From NCBI RefSeq assembly GCF_016808335.1, contig NC_053146.1, positions 5,061,015 through 5,125,014 on the forward strand: a DNA stretch of 64,000 nt. The letters are read 5' to 3'. This stretch comes from Panicum virgatum. Lineage: Eukaryota; Streptophyta; Magnoliopsida; Poales; Poaceae. The translations under genes were made by a program, and so were the position numbers. Below the pieces are notes generated by a model. The model made no database searches, was not told the DNA's origin, and saw only the letters and a program-made list of their open reading frames with translations. Shown here piece after piece: positions 53,914 to 64,000 of this stretch (position 1 is its first letter; each line of letters starts with the position of its first letter).

Positions 53914-55224
53914 GTATGCCCGCCCCTTCACTTTCCTTCTGCTGTGCAAGACGGAGCACCCCAAACCCTAACAAAACTATTTGTATTCGGATCTGAATCC
54001 AGTTACAATATATTACCTACTAACTTCGATTTCGTTTGCTAGAATTATCGGGTGTACATGTGTACACCCATGTTCTATGCTGGGTCCGCCCCTGGTGGCT
54101 CCCATGAATGGAGTAAAGAAAAAAATTTCTTGTTTGGCGTCCACCCCTGCACTGCTGCTACGATTTGGGGGGAATTGCCAACCTACACATGTCCTACTCC
54201 CTGCCTCCCCAAGACCAAACTTCACTGCCATCAAATTCTAGCTCATGCGATGTTGCTACCACCTCCTTTTGTGAGCTATTTGATGCCCTAAACTCAAACA
54301 CTGGCGCAAGGCCTCTCAAGGTAGCCGCATAGGTTGTGTCAAGCCAAGGTACCTTGCTGCCTAGCAGCGTGCACTTTATAGCACACTGATTTTATGTTGG
54401 AAATTAGTAGTATTGGGGAGGCCAACAATATTCAATGAGAGATGTGCTCCATCTTGCTGCTGGAGAGTAGCTTTGATACATTAAAGAATATATCTCAAAT
54501 ATATGGATTTCGGGTAACAAAATGATTTCAAGGTGTATCTTGAAGTTGTATCAAGATTCCTCCTTTTTTTTCCTGCTTACAGTTTGATCCTCTATACAAT
54601 TGAAGATATATGATTGGTTTTGTTCCATTGGTGATACTCTGTTGCTTCGTTTATCAGATAGGAGGTTGGATTCTTTAGCTTTTGCTGAAGATAGGCCATC
54701 ATTATGCAGTTGCTTACTTGCTTAGAATTACTGTTTCTCCAACACTGTTGTACTAGGCTCATATTTGAGACGAGTTGAATGAGTCGTTTTGCTGATGTGG
54801 AGATGATCAGTTGGTACTGTTCATGTGATTTGTTGTTTGCATCTGGTATCTTCTCATGTCCCAGTTTTCTGTATTTATGGGAAATATCTTGGCATCAATT
54901 GAATAATTGCAAATTTGTTTCTTTGGAAGATAAGGTTATGCCATCTCTAGTTCTAGACCCCTAGCAATGACACTTGGTGTCTGTTGTTTGAACCTTTTAT
55001 GACTTACGAACTGTGAGATTGATGGGCTGTTGGTACATCCTGTATTTGCTCATAAGAAAATTGATGATGAACTTCCATTGTCACTCGCATATTTGTATTA
55101 CTCACTAAGTTAATCTTCACTAATATGTACTCTCTCATAGCAGATCGTAGCTGCAAATATTTGAAGATCTTTATTGGTGATTTCTAGTTATGTTCCTGCT
55201 TTTATCGGAGATTCTTTGAGGTGA
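53897..55224 (+). promoter_or_regulatory. Upstream ORF (17 codons, spliced) whose stop overlaps the SEUSS-like start codon
   Basis: ATG at 53897 followed by 17 nt of exon 1, joined to 55188, reads MSASSSYVPAFIGDSLR and stops at TGA 55222-55224. The A of that stop is the A of the main ATG (55224-55226), giving TGATG. Such an arrangement could permit termination-reinitiation control of translation. It depends on the inferred splice junction. Confidence 0.4.
53914..55187 (+). other. Inferred first intron (5' UTR) of the SEUSS-like gene
   Basis: AT-rich and T-rich, with no coding signal; bounded by GTATGC and TTTCTAG. Long 5' UTR introns are common in plant regulatory genes. Confidence 0.45.
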
Positions 55225-58200
55225 TGCCGGATGCCAACTCATCATTCTCTGGAGGTGCTAAGTTGCAGCCAAGCACGAGCATGAATACAGATTCATTCAT
55301 GCGTGTTCCAGCCTCCCCGATATCATTTTCATCAAATAACATCTCTGGCTCTTCAGTCATTGATGGTTCAATTGTGCAGCAAAGTCCACCCCAAGATCAG
55401 GTGCAAAAGCGGAGGTCTTCAAGTGTAACATCACATCCTACGATTGAGGCTGGTGGTGCATTGCATCCTCAAAAGAAATCAAGAATTGATGTTAGGCAAG
55501 ATGATATACTACAGCATCAGCTGATTCAGCAGCTGCTCCATGGTCAGAGTTCTCTGCATCTTCAGGGGCAACAGAATCCACAGCTTCAAGCTTTGATGCA
55601 GCAGCATAAACTGGCACAGATGCAGCAGCGGCAGCGGCAGCAGTTGTTGCAACCTTTTGCTCAGATACAACAATCTCAAATTGGCATCCCTCGTCAGCCT
55701 CAGCTTAGACCACCACTAGCACAGCCTGGAATGCAGCTAGCTGGGCCTATTAGGACTCCTGTTGACAGTGGGCTTTGTTCCCGCAGGCTATTGCAGTATT
55801 TGTATCACAAGCGTCATCATCCAGAGGTACATTTCTGCATTGTATTCATTGATCATGAGATTACACTATACAAGTCCTCAGAAGTACAATTAATACCTGC
55901 ACGCTGTCTTGTAGAATAATCCCATAACATACTGGAGGAAGCTTGTCGAGGAATATTTTGCACCACGAGCAAGAGAAAGATGGTGTGTGTCTTCTTATGA
56001 AAAGAGACCAAATGGTTCAGTTTCTACTCCACAAACAGCTCTGGTTAGTTAATAGTTTACACTTCACAGTAGCAAATTTACTTGCGATCATATCGATCTT
56101 GGTTTTGTGGTCTGTGTGCAGCGTCACTTTCTGTTTGATTTCAAAACAACATTGATTAGCATCTTCTTAATCTTATACTTGGATCTTTGAACACAGCATT
56201 TTATTTATCATTTATCAAGTTCTGTTAATGGCAGCTGAATAGACTTCGTAGGTCTAGCTTTTGGTAGTAAAGAGCTTTCTTGTTGCAGTACCTAAATAGA
56301 AAAAGGCTGATTCTTTTTGCTCCTTCACATTTACAGTTAATGTGGGGGAATCCTTATGACCCCTTCTTTTTTATTCTCTCTTCTTAATCAAATGAAACAG
56401 TACTGGTTATTAAAACGTCGTGAAAACGTCGTGAAAACGTTGTTTACACGATTAAACGTTGGAGGATTTTGAAACGCTTGAACGTTTCGCCAAAATCACG
56501 TAAAACGACGTTTTATGACGTTTAAACATTCGTTTTAGGCGTTTTGGCGTTTTATCTCGTGAAATTCGGTTAAACGACGCTTGCATGGTCGTTTTATCTC
56601 GTGAAATTAGGGTGCTTGTGGACTTGTCATTCTACTATTCTATTTTGTTGTTTGCTTGATTGCTTTGGTTGTGAACATGTTATTTTGGAACTATTATTAT
56701 GTGAACCTACATTGGTTGTTTGGTATGGTTGTTTGGTATTTAATTAGTTGTTTGGTATTAAACTTCGTATATTATGTGAATTGATTATTTATATTGATAT
56801 TTTTCTATATTATTTGTCACGACGTTTAAATTTTCGTTTAAACGTTTACAAGACGAAATCTGCTCTCCAACGTTTCAACGTTTTATCGTGCTAATAACCT
56901 GGTGAAACACAATTCTCCTGCGTTTTCGAGAAAAAAGAATGTGAGGGAGAATATTCCTTGATTTTTTTAAATTACAAAATCTGATGTATATGTTCATAAA
57001 CATTTCATACAATCCTATTTTATCGATTACAGGATTCGTGGCGGTGTGACATTTGCAATACACATGGTGGGAAAGGATATGGTTCGTAATATCTGTCAAC
57101 TCTGGCAAACTATATTCCAGATGCTTTTCTTCGTATTCGAATTTTGGTTTCCTTGGTTCCTCTTTGAAAGATGATTGATCTCTTGGTAGCCAAACTCAAC
57201 ACTTAAGTATCTTGTGGTAGACAAAACGGTGTACGGTTTTGTCAAGGACGTCGGGACCTAGGTGTAGGAAGGAATAATAGATGTATTCCTCCAACCCTAG
57301 AAGGGTGGGTATATATAATTCCTATACATGAGCCTCTAGATGGGCCTCTATACACATGGGCTCAATATACACCAACACCCCCCGCAGTCTGAACTACCGA
57401 CACAGCGGTGTTCAAGACTGGACAAAAAGAAAGCCAACACTAGGGTATGCTCCGGAGGAGCGGCGTCATCTTCATCTTCAACGCCTTCGAGGAGGAACAG
57501 CCGCTTGCAGACGCAGTTGTGGCCACGGGTGAACTTCTCATCGCAGTTGTAACAAAGCCCGAGGCGACGTCGCTCCTCTTATTCCGCCTGGGTGAGGCGC
57601 TTGATGGGGCGGCCTTCGACGGGGAGGGCCGGCTTAGGACCCTGCGGCATTGGGGCCGCTAGGGTCTGCGGGTTCTGGATCCGAACGTCGATGCTGAGCG
57701 GAGGAAGGAGACCACCGGTGAACAGCTGGACTCTTTGCGCCTCCTCCAGAGGGCCTGCACGGGCAAGGAGTGCCTGGAACCGATCCTGGTACTCGGCGAC
57801 GGTGCCCGAACGGCGGCAGTCAGCCAGTTCGGCCAATGGAGCCGAACGCAGGGGAGGGCCGTAGCACAGGTTGGATCAACTCCTTGAAGCGGCGCCAGGA
57901 CGGTGTGCCCTCATCTTGTTGGACCCGGATGTACCACATCTGGGCGCCCTCCTCCAGATTGTAGGAGGCCATCCACACCTTCTCCTCCTCCATGATCCGC
58001 TGCTGATGGAAGTAAGATTCACATTTGTTGAGGAAGATCAGCGGGTCGGACTTGCCGTCGTAGCGCAGGAAATCCATCTTCTGGAACCGCGGCGGGCGGT
58101 CTTGGTGGTGCTCACAAAACCCTGCTTGTTGTTCGAGGACGACGAAGGGCGTTCCGCGGTCAGGGAGGCGATCGCCTTGGAGTTGGCCTCGACGGCGGTT

Positions 58201-61200
58201 TGCAGTGCCGTGACGGCGGCGGCGAGCGTGTTCAAAGTGGTCTTGAGGTCGGTGTTGTCGCCCGCTTCGGCCATATTGCTGGCGCAGGAAGACGACGACG
58301 AAAGGCGAAGGCGAGGTGGGCGCGGCGGCTGGTGGTGGAGACGGGGTGGCGGAGCGTTCGGGTGAGGATCGCCGGGATCGTGATACCAGGCTGTCACGGA
58401 CATCGGGACCTAGGGTAGCTGGCCCTCGGCTATGGAGTTCGTAGCCGCGGTCCGTCGTCGCCGTCGAGGTTTTGCCCCTCAGCCGTCGGCTTGTTCAGAG
58501 GAGGAAGAAGGAGAGTAGATTGGTATTGTATTTTACTTAAAACCCTCAGGAGTCCGATTACATGAATATATGGCCTCAGGCCCAAACCGACTGGAGATAG
58601 ACTCCCTAAATCTAGGAACTAAAATAGATAACAAACTCTATCTTTCCTAACCTAGCCACTGCTGGATGGCTCGCCCAGCGCGCGCGCCGCGCGTTCCTCG
58701 TCGCGTCGCACATCCCTGGCCCTCCTGCGCCTTGCATATGTGCGGCCCCACATGACAGGTTTCAGACCAGAACAAAGATGCAAGTATGTGATATCACAAA
58801 TTGTTATAATACATCATGCATAGGCATCAAGATTTGTTAATAGTTATCTATGAATATATACTGAGCGGTCAAAATCATACTGTGTGCATGCATTTGATAT
58901 GCGAATGACTGATCAGACACAAATGAAGAACATTTAAGATAGCACGGTGACATTGCATTGCTGCGTCTCTTTTCACATTGAATCTGTGGTAAAGCAAGAT
59001 TAAATTTGTGTTATCTACTTTTCATCTGTGCACTACGCAAGTGCTGTGGCCATTATATAGATGCACAGCTTACATCTGTTGTTCAAGTAGCTTTCTGATT
59101 TGGTACTTGTAATACGAGCAGCATCTCTTACCCAGTTATCCTTTTTATATCTGATCCCATCTTACAGAGGCTACATATGAAGTTCTTCCTAGACTGTGTC
59201 AAATCAGATTTGATCATGGCGTTATAGATGAATACCTATTCCTTGACATGCCCAATGAATTCCGGTTGCCTAATGGATTAATGCTGCTGGAGCATAAAAA
59301 AGTTGTTCAAAAGAGTGTCTATGAGCATCTACATGTTACACATGAGGGGCATCTGAGAATCATATTCACTCCAGAATTAAAGGTATGCTTCGTGGAGTAG
59401 CTCTCACATATTTGAAATTTTTGTAATGTATCATTTTAAGCATAGAAATAATCCCCAAAAGGGGCAATAATCATTCTTATCAGCTTATTGCCTGTGAATT
59501 ATGTAGATAATGTCCTGGGAGTTCTGTTCACGACGACATGAAGAGTATATCACCCGCAGGGTTCTGGCACCACAGGTGGAGTTTGTAGATCAGCACACTC
59601 TTCCACTTTAATTTGGCTACAAAATTGTTAATTTAAGATTTAACCCTGCATAACTACATAGTAATATAGTTTTTCTAGGGCTGTAGGGCATAACAATATA
59701 GTTATTGCTCGGCAACCTAGGTCTTAGGTGATGAATCATAAATGATGCGGCATAAATCTTATTATTACATGGCAACTTTGTTGGATCCTTCATAATTGGT
59801 GAAAACTTGCTTGTTTCCGTCACAGCTCTTCCACAAACTATTTTGGTGATTCTTCATTTCTCATTGATGTAATGGAGTTCAAAAGTTCTTCAAAAAACCC
59901 CAGATAGGATCAAACCTCTTCAATCCATTCTCATGGCATTTTTCTTATATGTACTCTGAGGGCATTCCCTAAGTGCATATTTATGTTTTACTTATAGTTA
60001 CACTTTTTAACCCATTCTCATGGCATTTTTCTTATATGTACTCTGAGGGCATTCCCTAAGTGCATATTTATGTTTTACTTAAGTGTAACTATCATCGATG
60101 ACTATGATATCTTAAATTTTACACATGATTCTGCCTTTCAGGTCAATAATCTGCTACAAGTTGCCCAGAGATACCAAGCTGCTGCCAGTGGAATTGGTCC
60201 TGCAAGGGTTTCAAATGATGAAGCACAAACCATTTGCAACATGTTAGTGAATAGACTATGCTTCACAGCTGTATTGTTCATTATATAGAGATTTTTTGCC
60301 ATGATAAATTTAAAAACCTGCATCTCATAGCAATCATGTTTTTTAAAAAAAAATCTTACTAAAGCAATAATAATATTTCTCTCTCCCTCTCGTTCTATTA
60401 GGTTTGTGACTGCATCGCGGCAACTAGCGAAGAATCTGGAGTACCACACCTTGAATGAACATGGTCTTTCTAAACGATACGTTCGCTGCCTACAGGTAAT
60501 TAGACTGTTCCCGTCACATTATATATTTCTCCAATATTATCCCATAAATCCTGCCTAGATTTTAGTACAATGTAATTATCTGCCTGCCCATCCTATTGTT
60601 CTGTACGTTCATATGCATCAAGAACACTGATGATCATCTGTTGTTTTCAGATATCTGAGGTGGTGAATCATATGAAGGACTTGATTGAGTTCACGAACAA
60701 GAACAATCTTGGCCCTATAGGTATGATCATGCACATTTACCTATCATTATCTTCTGTTTATACCTATCACTGTTTTCAGTCTATACCTATCATTGTCCTC
60801 AGCTTATACCCAGTTGTTAATTGTTAGCTGTGGCTGAATTTTTTTTCTAAAGTAGGTTGTAACCAATGTTTTGCTCACTATTTCTATGAAGATACACCTT
60901 TAGAAAAGTTAATAGCTAGTCCAAGTTCTTTGTATAAGCAAACCGTAGAGCTCTTGAAACGACAGTTGAACCATAAAGGGACAAACCCAGTCGGTGCTAT
61001 GTTTTAACCTGGTCAACTCAGTTGTTTCCGGACCTAATGAAGTGGAATATTATAAGTTATTTTATTTTTCCCCTTCTATCAATAGCAAAGCATTTAACTA
61101 TATGACAGCAGTGGCAAAAACAGTAGATTATCAGAATGCTAACATTTTGGTGTCATTTTAATGTGCTCTGTGTTCATATGCAGAGGGCCTGAAGAATTAT

Positions 61201-62148
61201 CCGAAACCAAATGTACCGAAGCTTCCAGGACAGAATACGCAAGAGGCAAAACACCTAATGGCTGCTGCTGGCCTTCCCAATGACCAGAACACCACTAAAG
61301 TCATGGGCCTCAAACAAGAAATAGGCGCTCATGTGGACAACGGATCTTCTGGTGTTGGAGCTGTCGGTAATAGTACTCCACAGAATGCTACAGCACTAAA
61401 CAGTTACCAGAATATACTCAGAAGCTCCAGTGCAAATCAGAGCCTGCTACAACAGGAGGCATCCAGTGTCTTCAAAGGTTCTGCAGCAATGCACAATGGC
61501 ATACAGCTGGAAGCATCTAGATCGTTCCATGCACCTAGCCAAGCTCACCTTGCACAATTCCAACGTTCCGCGTCATTTCAGCATCCAATGCCCCAGCATA
61601 ACAATCTTCAGGGCATGGGAATGCAAAATAATCTCCAGGGCTTGGGAATGCAAAGTAATCTTCAGGGCTTGGGAGGGCAAAATAATCTCCAGGGTGTGAA
61701 CCCACAATACCAGCAGCATGTTTTAAACCAGCTGCTTCAAGAAGTTAAGAACACTAACAACCACGCTTTGGTGCAGCAACTACCTCCAGCCAACCCTAAT
61801 GTAAACAGTGGTCTTGCATCTGGAGCTGCTAACACCAACAGTGCTGCTACTGGAGAGCAGACTCAGCATATCAATAACAGCACCATGAAGGCTGCAGCTA
61901 CAATCGGCACCGGGCCGAGCAATGTGATCAACAACAGCACAGCCAGCATCGACCCCAGCAGAAGTAACAGTTTCAAGTCGGTAAGCAGCAACCCAGCTGC
62001 TGCTACTGGAGGCAGCAATGCTGCGACTTCCAAGGCCGAGCCCTTCCATGAATTAGATGATCTCGACCATCTCATTAACAATGAACTGGCAGAAAGCGGA
62101 CTGTTCATGGCGGACCAAGGCGGCAGCGGCTTCTCGTGGAACATGTGA
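55224..62148 (+). CDS. SEUSS-like transcriptional co-repressor (LIM-domain-binding family)
   Basis: Spliced from nine exons with GT/AG introns: 55224-55826, 55915-56043, 57033-57081, 59168-59382, 59507-59575, 60142-60242, 60402-60495, 60651-60720 and 61184-62148. Together they give 2295 bp, or 764 residues, with no stop or frame break. The N-terminus is Ser/Gln-rich (SPISFSSNNISGSSVIDG, QKRRSSSV, a Gln-rich block around residues 95-160). The LIM-binding/LDB dimerisation region spans about residues 185-450 (SGLCSRRLLQYLYHKR, NNPITYWRKLVEEYFAPRA, WRCDICNTHGGKGYEATYEVLPR, LRIIFTPELKIMSWEF, KRYVRCLQISEVVNHMKDLIEF). The C-terminus is Asn/Gln/Ser-rich and ends LDDLDHLINNELAESG...GFSWNM, conserved in grass SEUSS-like proteins. 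The family works in the nucleus with LEUNIG-type co-repressors to repress target genes, notably in flower development. Rice relatives have a somewhat longer N-terminus. Confidence 0.92.
56405..56899. mobile_element. AACGTTT-rich repeat element in intron 2
   Basis: About 495 bp bounded by the inverted GGTTATTA / TAATAACC, with many AACGTTT, AAACG and CGTTTTA words at both ends and an AT-rich middle. The organisation suggests a small DNA transposon or MITE; I could not find a convincing TSD or family. Confidence 0.45.
57263..57377 (-). repeat. Copia LTR fragment fused to the gypsy remnant
   Basis: 115 bp, TGTAGGAAGGAATAATAG...ACACCAACA, the same family as the LTRs at 17545 and 22467. It is followed by about 65 bp of that family's 3' internal sequence (CCCCGCAGTCTGAACTACC), which joins gypsy gag near 57445. 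It inserted into the gypsy 3' LTR 23 bp from its end; a later deletion removed everything between gag and this LTR. Confidence 0.82.
57445..58274 (-). pseudogene. gag: gag of the Reina/CRM-like gypsy element, frameshifted
   Basis: ATG at 58274-58272 (MAEAGDNTDLKTTLNTLAAA, a coiled-coil-like start). After a frameshift comes MDFLRYDGKSDPLIFLNKC, YFHQQRIMEEEKVWMASYNL, then in a third frame GTVAEYQDRFQALLARAG and RVQLFTGGLLPPLS. After a stop at 57579 the minus strand reads LGLCYNCDEKFTRGHNC, the zinc knuckle typical of these chromovirus gags, and breaks off near 57445. The protein would package element RNA; it is not functional here. Confidence 0.82.
58392..58757 (-). repeat. 5' LTR of the Reina/CRM-like element
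   Basis: 366 bp, minus strand TGTCATGTGGGG...CGATGTCCGTGACA, followed by the primer-site-like TGGTATCACGATCC. Its 3' end recurs at 57262-57240 as the remaining piece of the other LTR. Confidence 0.8.
59926..60081. repeat. Tandem duplication of about 70 bp in intron 5
   Basis: CCATTCTCATGGCATTTTTC through ATGTTTTACTTA occurs at about 59926-59995 and again at about 60012-60081, virtually identical. Confidence 0.85.
61593..61710 (+). repeat. 27-bp coding repeat in the SEUSS-like C-terminus
   Basis: Four degenerate tandem units encode NLQG(M/L)G(M/G)Q(N/S) within the last exon. The frame is kept, so copy-number change alters length by nine residues per unit. Confidence 0.85.
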
Positions 62149-63595
62149 CAGGAGTACATAGACGTCTCACTGCTCTGTGAGCTTCAATGTAAGCGATGAG
62201 CAATAGCCTGCTTGGATGCTGTGTGGAAGCTAGCGAGTGGTGATGGAAAGTTGCCTAGTTGCAAGTTTCTCTTTGTTTTTTAATTACCGTTTCGGACTGC
62301 TGTGAGTTGTGACCGTGCTCTGATGTAACTTCAGGTGTCAGTTGGATCTGTTGTGGGGATGTGAGAGCTGTAACCAGTAGTTATTGGAATATATGGTTGT
62401 CGTGCAATCGAATGTATTGCTGCGATTGTTTCATCATCTCACCCCCAAAGTGTACATCTATCAACTTCAGGCTATGATCCAACTCCCAAATGCTTTGTTT
62501 GGAGAGTTAAATATTGAGTCAAGCAGGGTGTTCATACATAATGGTGATGTACTCCTCGTTGCAATGATTGTTTTACGACAAACAATTGTTTCAAAACGTA
62601 ACAGACTTGCATATCACATTCAGTTTCGTCAGGCATGCTACAGCGGAGCAAGTAGGCGATAAGAATACCAGTTCGACGAGTTTAACCAAGACCATCCATT
62701 GTGCATCCGACAAGAATACAGGTCTATAATTTTTGTTTAACTCGTCCATGTCTACAATGGCATCGAGTTCGAGACATTGAACAAGTGAACCCTAGGATTT
62801 AGCTCTACCCATAGCAGGTCGTTGTGTAGTTGGCCTTCTGTATCTTAGGATCCGCAACTTAATTCCTTTGATTCGGTTACATAGCGGGCTATCTCTGCTC
62901 AAATTCCGCTTTGTTTCTTCCTTAGTTCCTTTGAACGTTCAATTATCTTCTGAATTCTTGCTGTCATCGAGTTGTTCTTGGTCTGATCTCCGAGATCCTA
63001 ACCAAATCTTATAGAAACTACACTTATAGCGAATAGATTCCTTTTTCCTGGAAAAGATGGGAAACACAGCTAAGATTTACCAATATTCCAATAGATCATC
63101 CTCCATGCCAGAGCACTTTAGCTCACCTTTCTGCAAACAGGACATACGTAAGAGCTTCAATAACGACCAATGTTTTATGAACCCATCAGGTCATAACTAT
63201 TGTATGAAGCAGGCATGATTTAACTTCGATAATCAAAAGAACATGCAGGTTTTGACAAATTTTTACTGCAAATATAGTGTAGTTCCTATAAGTTCATTCA
63301 CCTAAACAAAGTAGCAGCTAAGAAACAAATATATAGTAGGACCACTATATAAGCTATTTTTCCCAAGCAATATAAAGCTAAGAGTTGTAAACAAATATGC
63401 ATTAGGCACGAACTCTATGAAAAGCAGTTGCTCATACCATCATAGTAATTACCAGTTTACCACAGAATTTCATCATTTTTGTGCCACCAAGAAACGAAAG
63501 TCCACTGGATGTTATCGAGTTATCCAGAAGTAATCACCACAAGTTTCATCCTTCAGTGAGACGAGCTAGACAGAGCATCTACTCATATTAAAGTA
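62149..63595. other. 3' UTR of the SEUSS-like gene and intergenic DNA
   Basis: The first about 300 bp (to roughly 62450) are GT-rich, 3'-UTR-like sequence. Beyond that I see no coding frame, no terminal repeats and no RNA gene. Confidence 0.45.
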
Positions 63596-64000
63596 TGTTG
63601 ACACAGAATCGCGGCAACACACTCGAATGCGCTAGAACGCGCGAGAGATCGTCAAAACGATCAGAACCAGCGAGTCTCTGGGCGAACCGGTCTGACCGGT
63701 TGCGTCGACCGGTCAGAACCGCGACGAACCTAGGAACACGAGCTCGGGAGGGACCCCGTCGGAGCTCGCGCAGCTAGGGTTGCTCTGAGGTCGGCAAGCC
63801 ACTCAGAACGCCTTCAAATGCCGTCGAGACGCAGGAAGAACAACAATTAAGGTTTGGAAAAGGCTAGGGGTTGAGAGAACAAAAAGTAATGTAGATTGAT
63901 TTGATTCGATTGGGAATAATCTCAATCAGCCTTAGCCTTTATATTTATAGGCCGGGAAAGTCATACCCCTTTCCAAGTTGATTTATATAAGGATTCCAAA
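63596..64000 (-). mobile_element. LTR of a further minus-strand retrotransposon, truncated by the window
   Basis: Starts TGTTGACACAG at 63596. The minus strand carries GCCTATAAATATAAAGGC (about 63937-63953), a TATA box. Repeated ACCGGTC/GACCGGT palindromic words lie at 63688-63718. It looks like the 3' part of an LTR in minus orientation; the other end is outside the window. Confidence 0.55.

Larger units (their letters stand above)
57240..58757 (-). mobile_element. Truncated Reina/CRM-like Ty3/gypsy element in intron 3
   Basis: Plus-strand left end TGTCAAGGACGTCGGG (57240) and right end CCCCACATGACA (58757), flanked by the perfect TSD GGTTT (57235-57239, 58758-58762). On the minus strand it has an intact 5' LTR (58757-58392), a gag region and only the last 23 bp of the 3' LTR (57262-57240). 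Pol and most of the 3' LTR are gone, replaced by the end of a copia element. It lies antisense within the SEUSS-like intron. Confidence 0.85.

Noticed and set aside
55224..55919. The single-exon reading of the SEUSS-like N-terminus as a complete 232-residue protein
   Set aside because: The last part is intron 1. Splicing at 55826/55915 restores the conserved NNPITYWRKLVEEYF block.
57579..58418. Plus-strand ORFs inside the SEUSS-like intron (e.g. 57871-58365)
   Set aside because: They are antisense to the gypsy gag, which has recognisable family blocks.
1..64000. CRISPR arrays, bacterial operons, riboswitches or rRNA genes
   Set aside because: None seen. All repeats are explained by transposon structure, tandem duplication or LTR arrays, and gene structure is eukaryotic.

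Overview
This window is nuclear DNA from a grass (Poaceae, probably a panicoid). The evidence is one intact nine-exon plant gene with canonical GT/AG introns, no prokaryote-style operons, tRNA-Met and tRNA-Asp primed LTR retrotransposons, and grass-type Helitron, MULE, CACTA and hAT elements. At least three quarters of the window is transposable-element DNA, much of it nested. Most element boundaries below rest on matching target-site duplications (TSDs) read directly in the sequence.

Layout. 1-4433: 5' part of a minus-strand Ty3/gypsy element (LTR, gag, protease). 4434-11394: degenerate CACTA-like DNA, split by a minus-strand solo LTR (4923-10584, TSD GCCTC) that is itself split by a 3.95 kb solo LTR (5947-9898, TSD TAAAT). 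11395-12311: a small two-helix membrane ORF. 12312-23222: a candidate Helitron carrying the degenerate 3' exons of a GABA transaminase gene, a Pack-MULE (12399-13989, 9-bp TSD) with a phospholipase D fragment, and a 5 kb Ty1/copia element whose gag-protease-integrase half is inverted relative to its LTRs and RT-RNaseH half. 23352-24823: a tRNA-derived SINE, a fold-back MITE with a 10-bp TSD, and a broken hAT-like (zf-TTF type) gene. 25215-34192: a non-autonomous Athila/Tat-like LTR element (TSD CGCTG, tRNA-Asp primer site) with gag-protease and a second ORF behind its own promoter-like sequence, but no RT or integrase. 36389-37678: a second small candidate Helitron. 38292-39763: a solo LTR containing a hAT element. 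40135-40479: a small minus-strand hypothetical gene. 41069-53648: a hAT element containing an 11.7 kb SIRE/Maximus-type copia element (TSD GCCGC), which in turn carries a hAT MITE in its 3' LTR. 53700-62148: a SEUSS-like (LIM-domain-binding) transcriptional co-repressor gene, apparently intact at 764 residues, with transposon debris in introns 2 and 3. 63596-64000: the edge of another minus-strand LTR.

The only gene I would call functional with confidence is the SEUSS-like co-repressor. The 12.6 kb nest immediately upstream of its 5' UTR now separates it from the divergent small gene at 40.1-41.0 kb. The other host-like sequences (GABA transaminase, phospholipase D, zf-TTF hAT protein) are captured or degenerate. 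Retroelement coding regions all carry frameshifts or stops. Many of the stops are explained by single C-to-T or G-to-A transitions, as expected for old methylated repeats.
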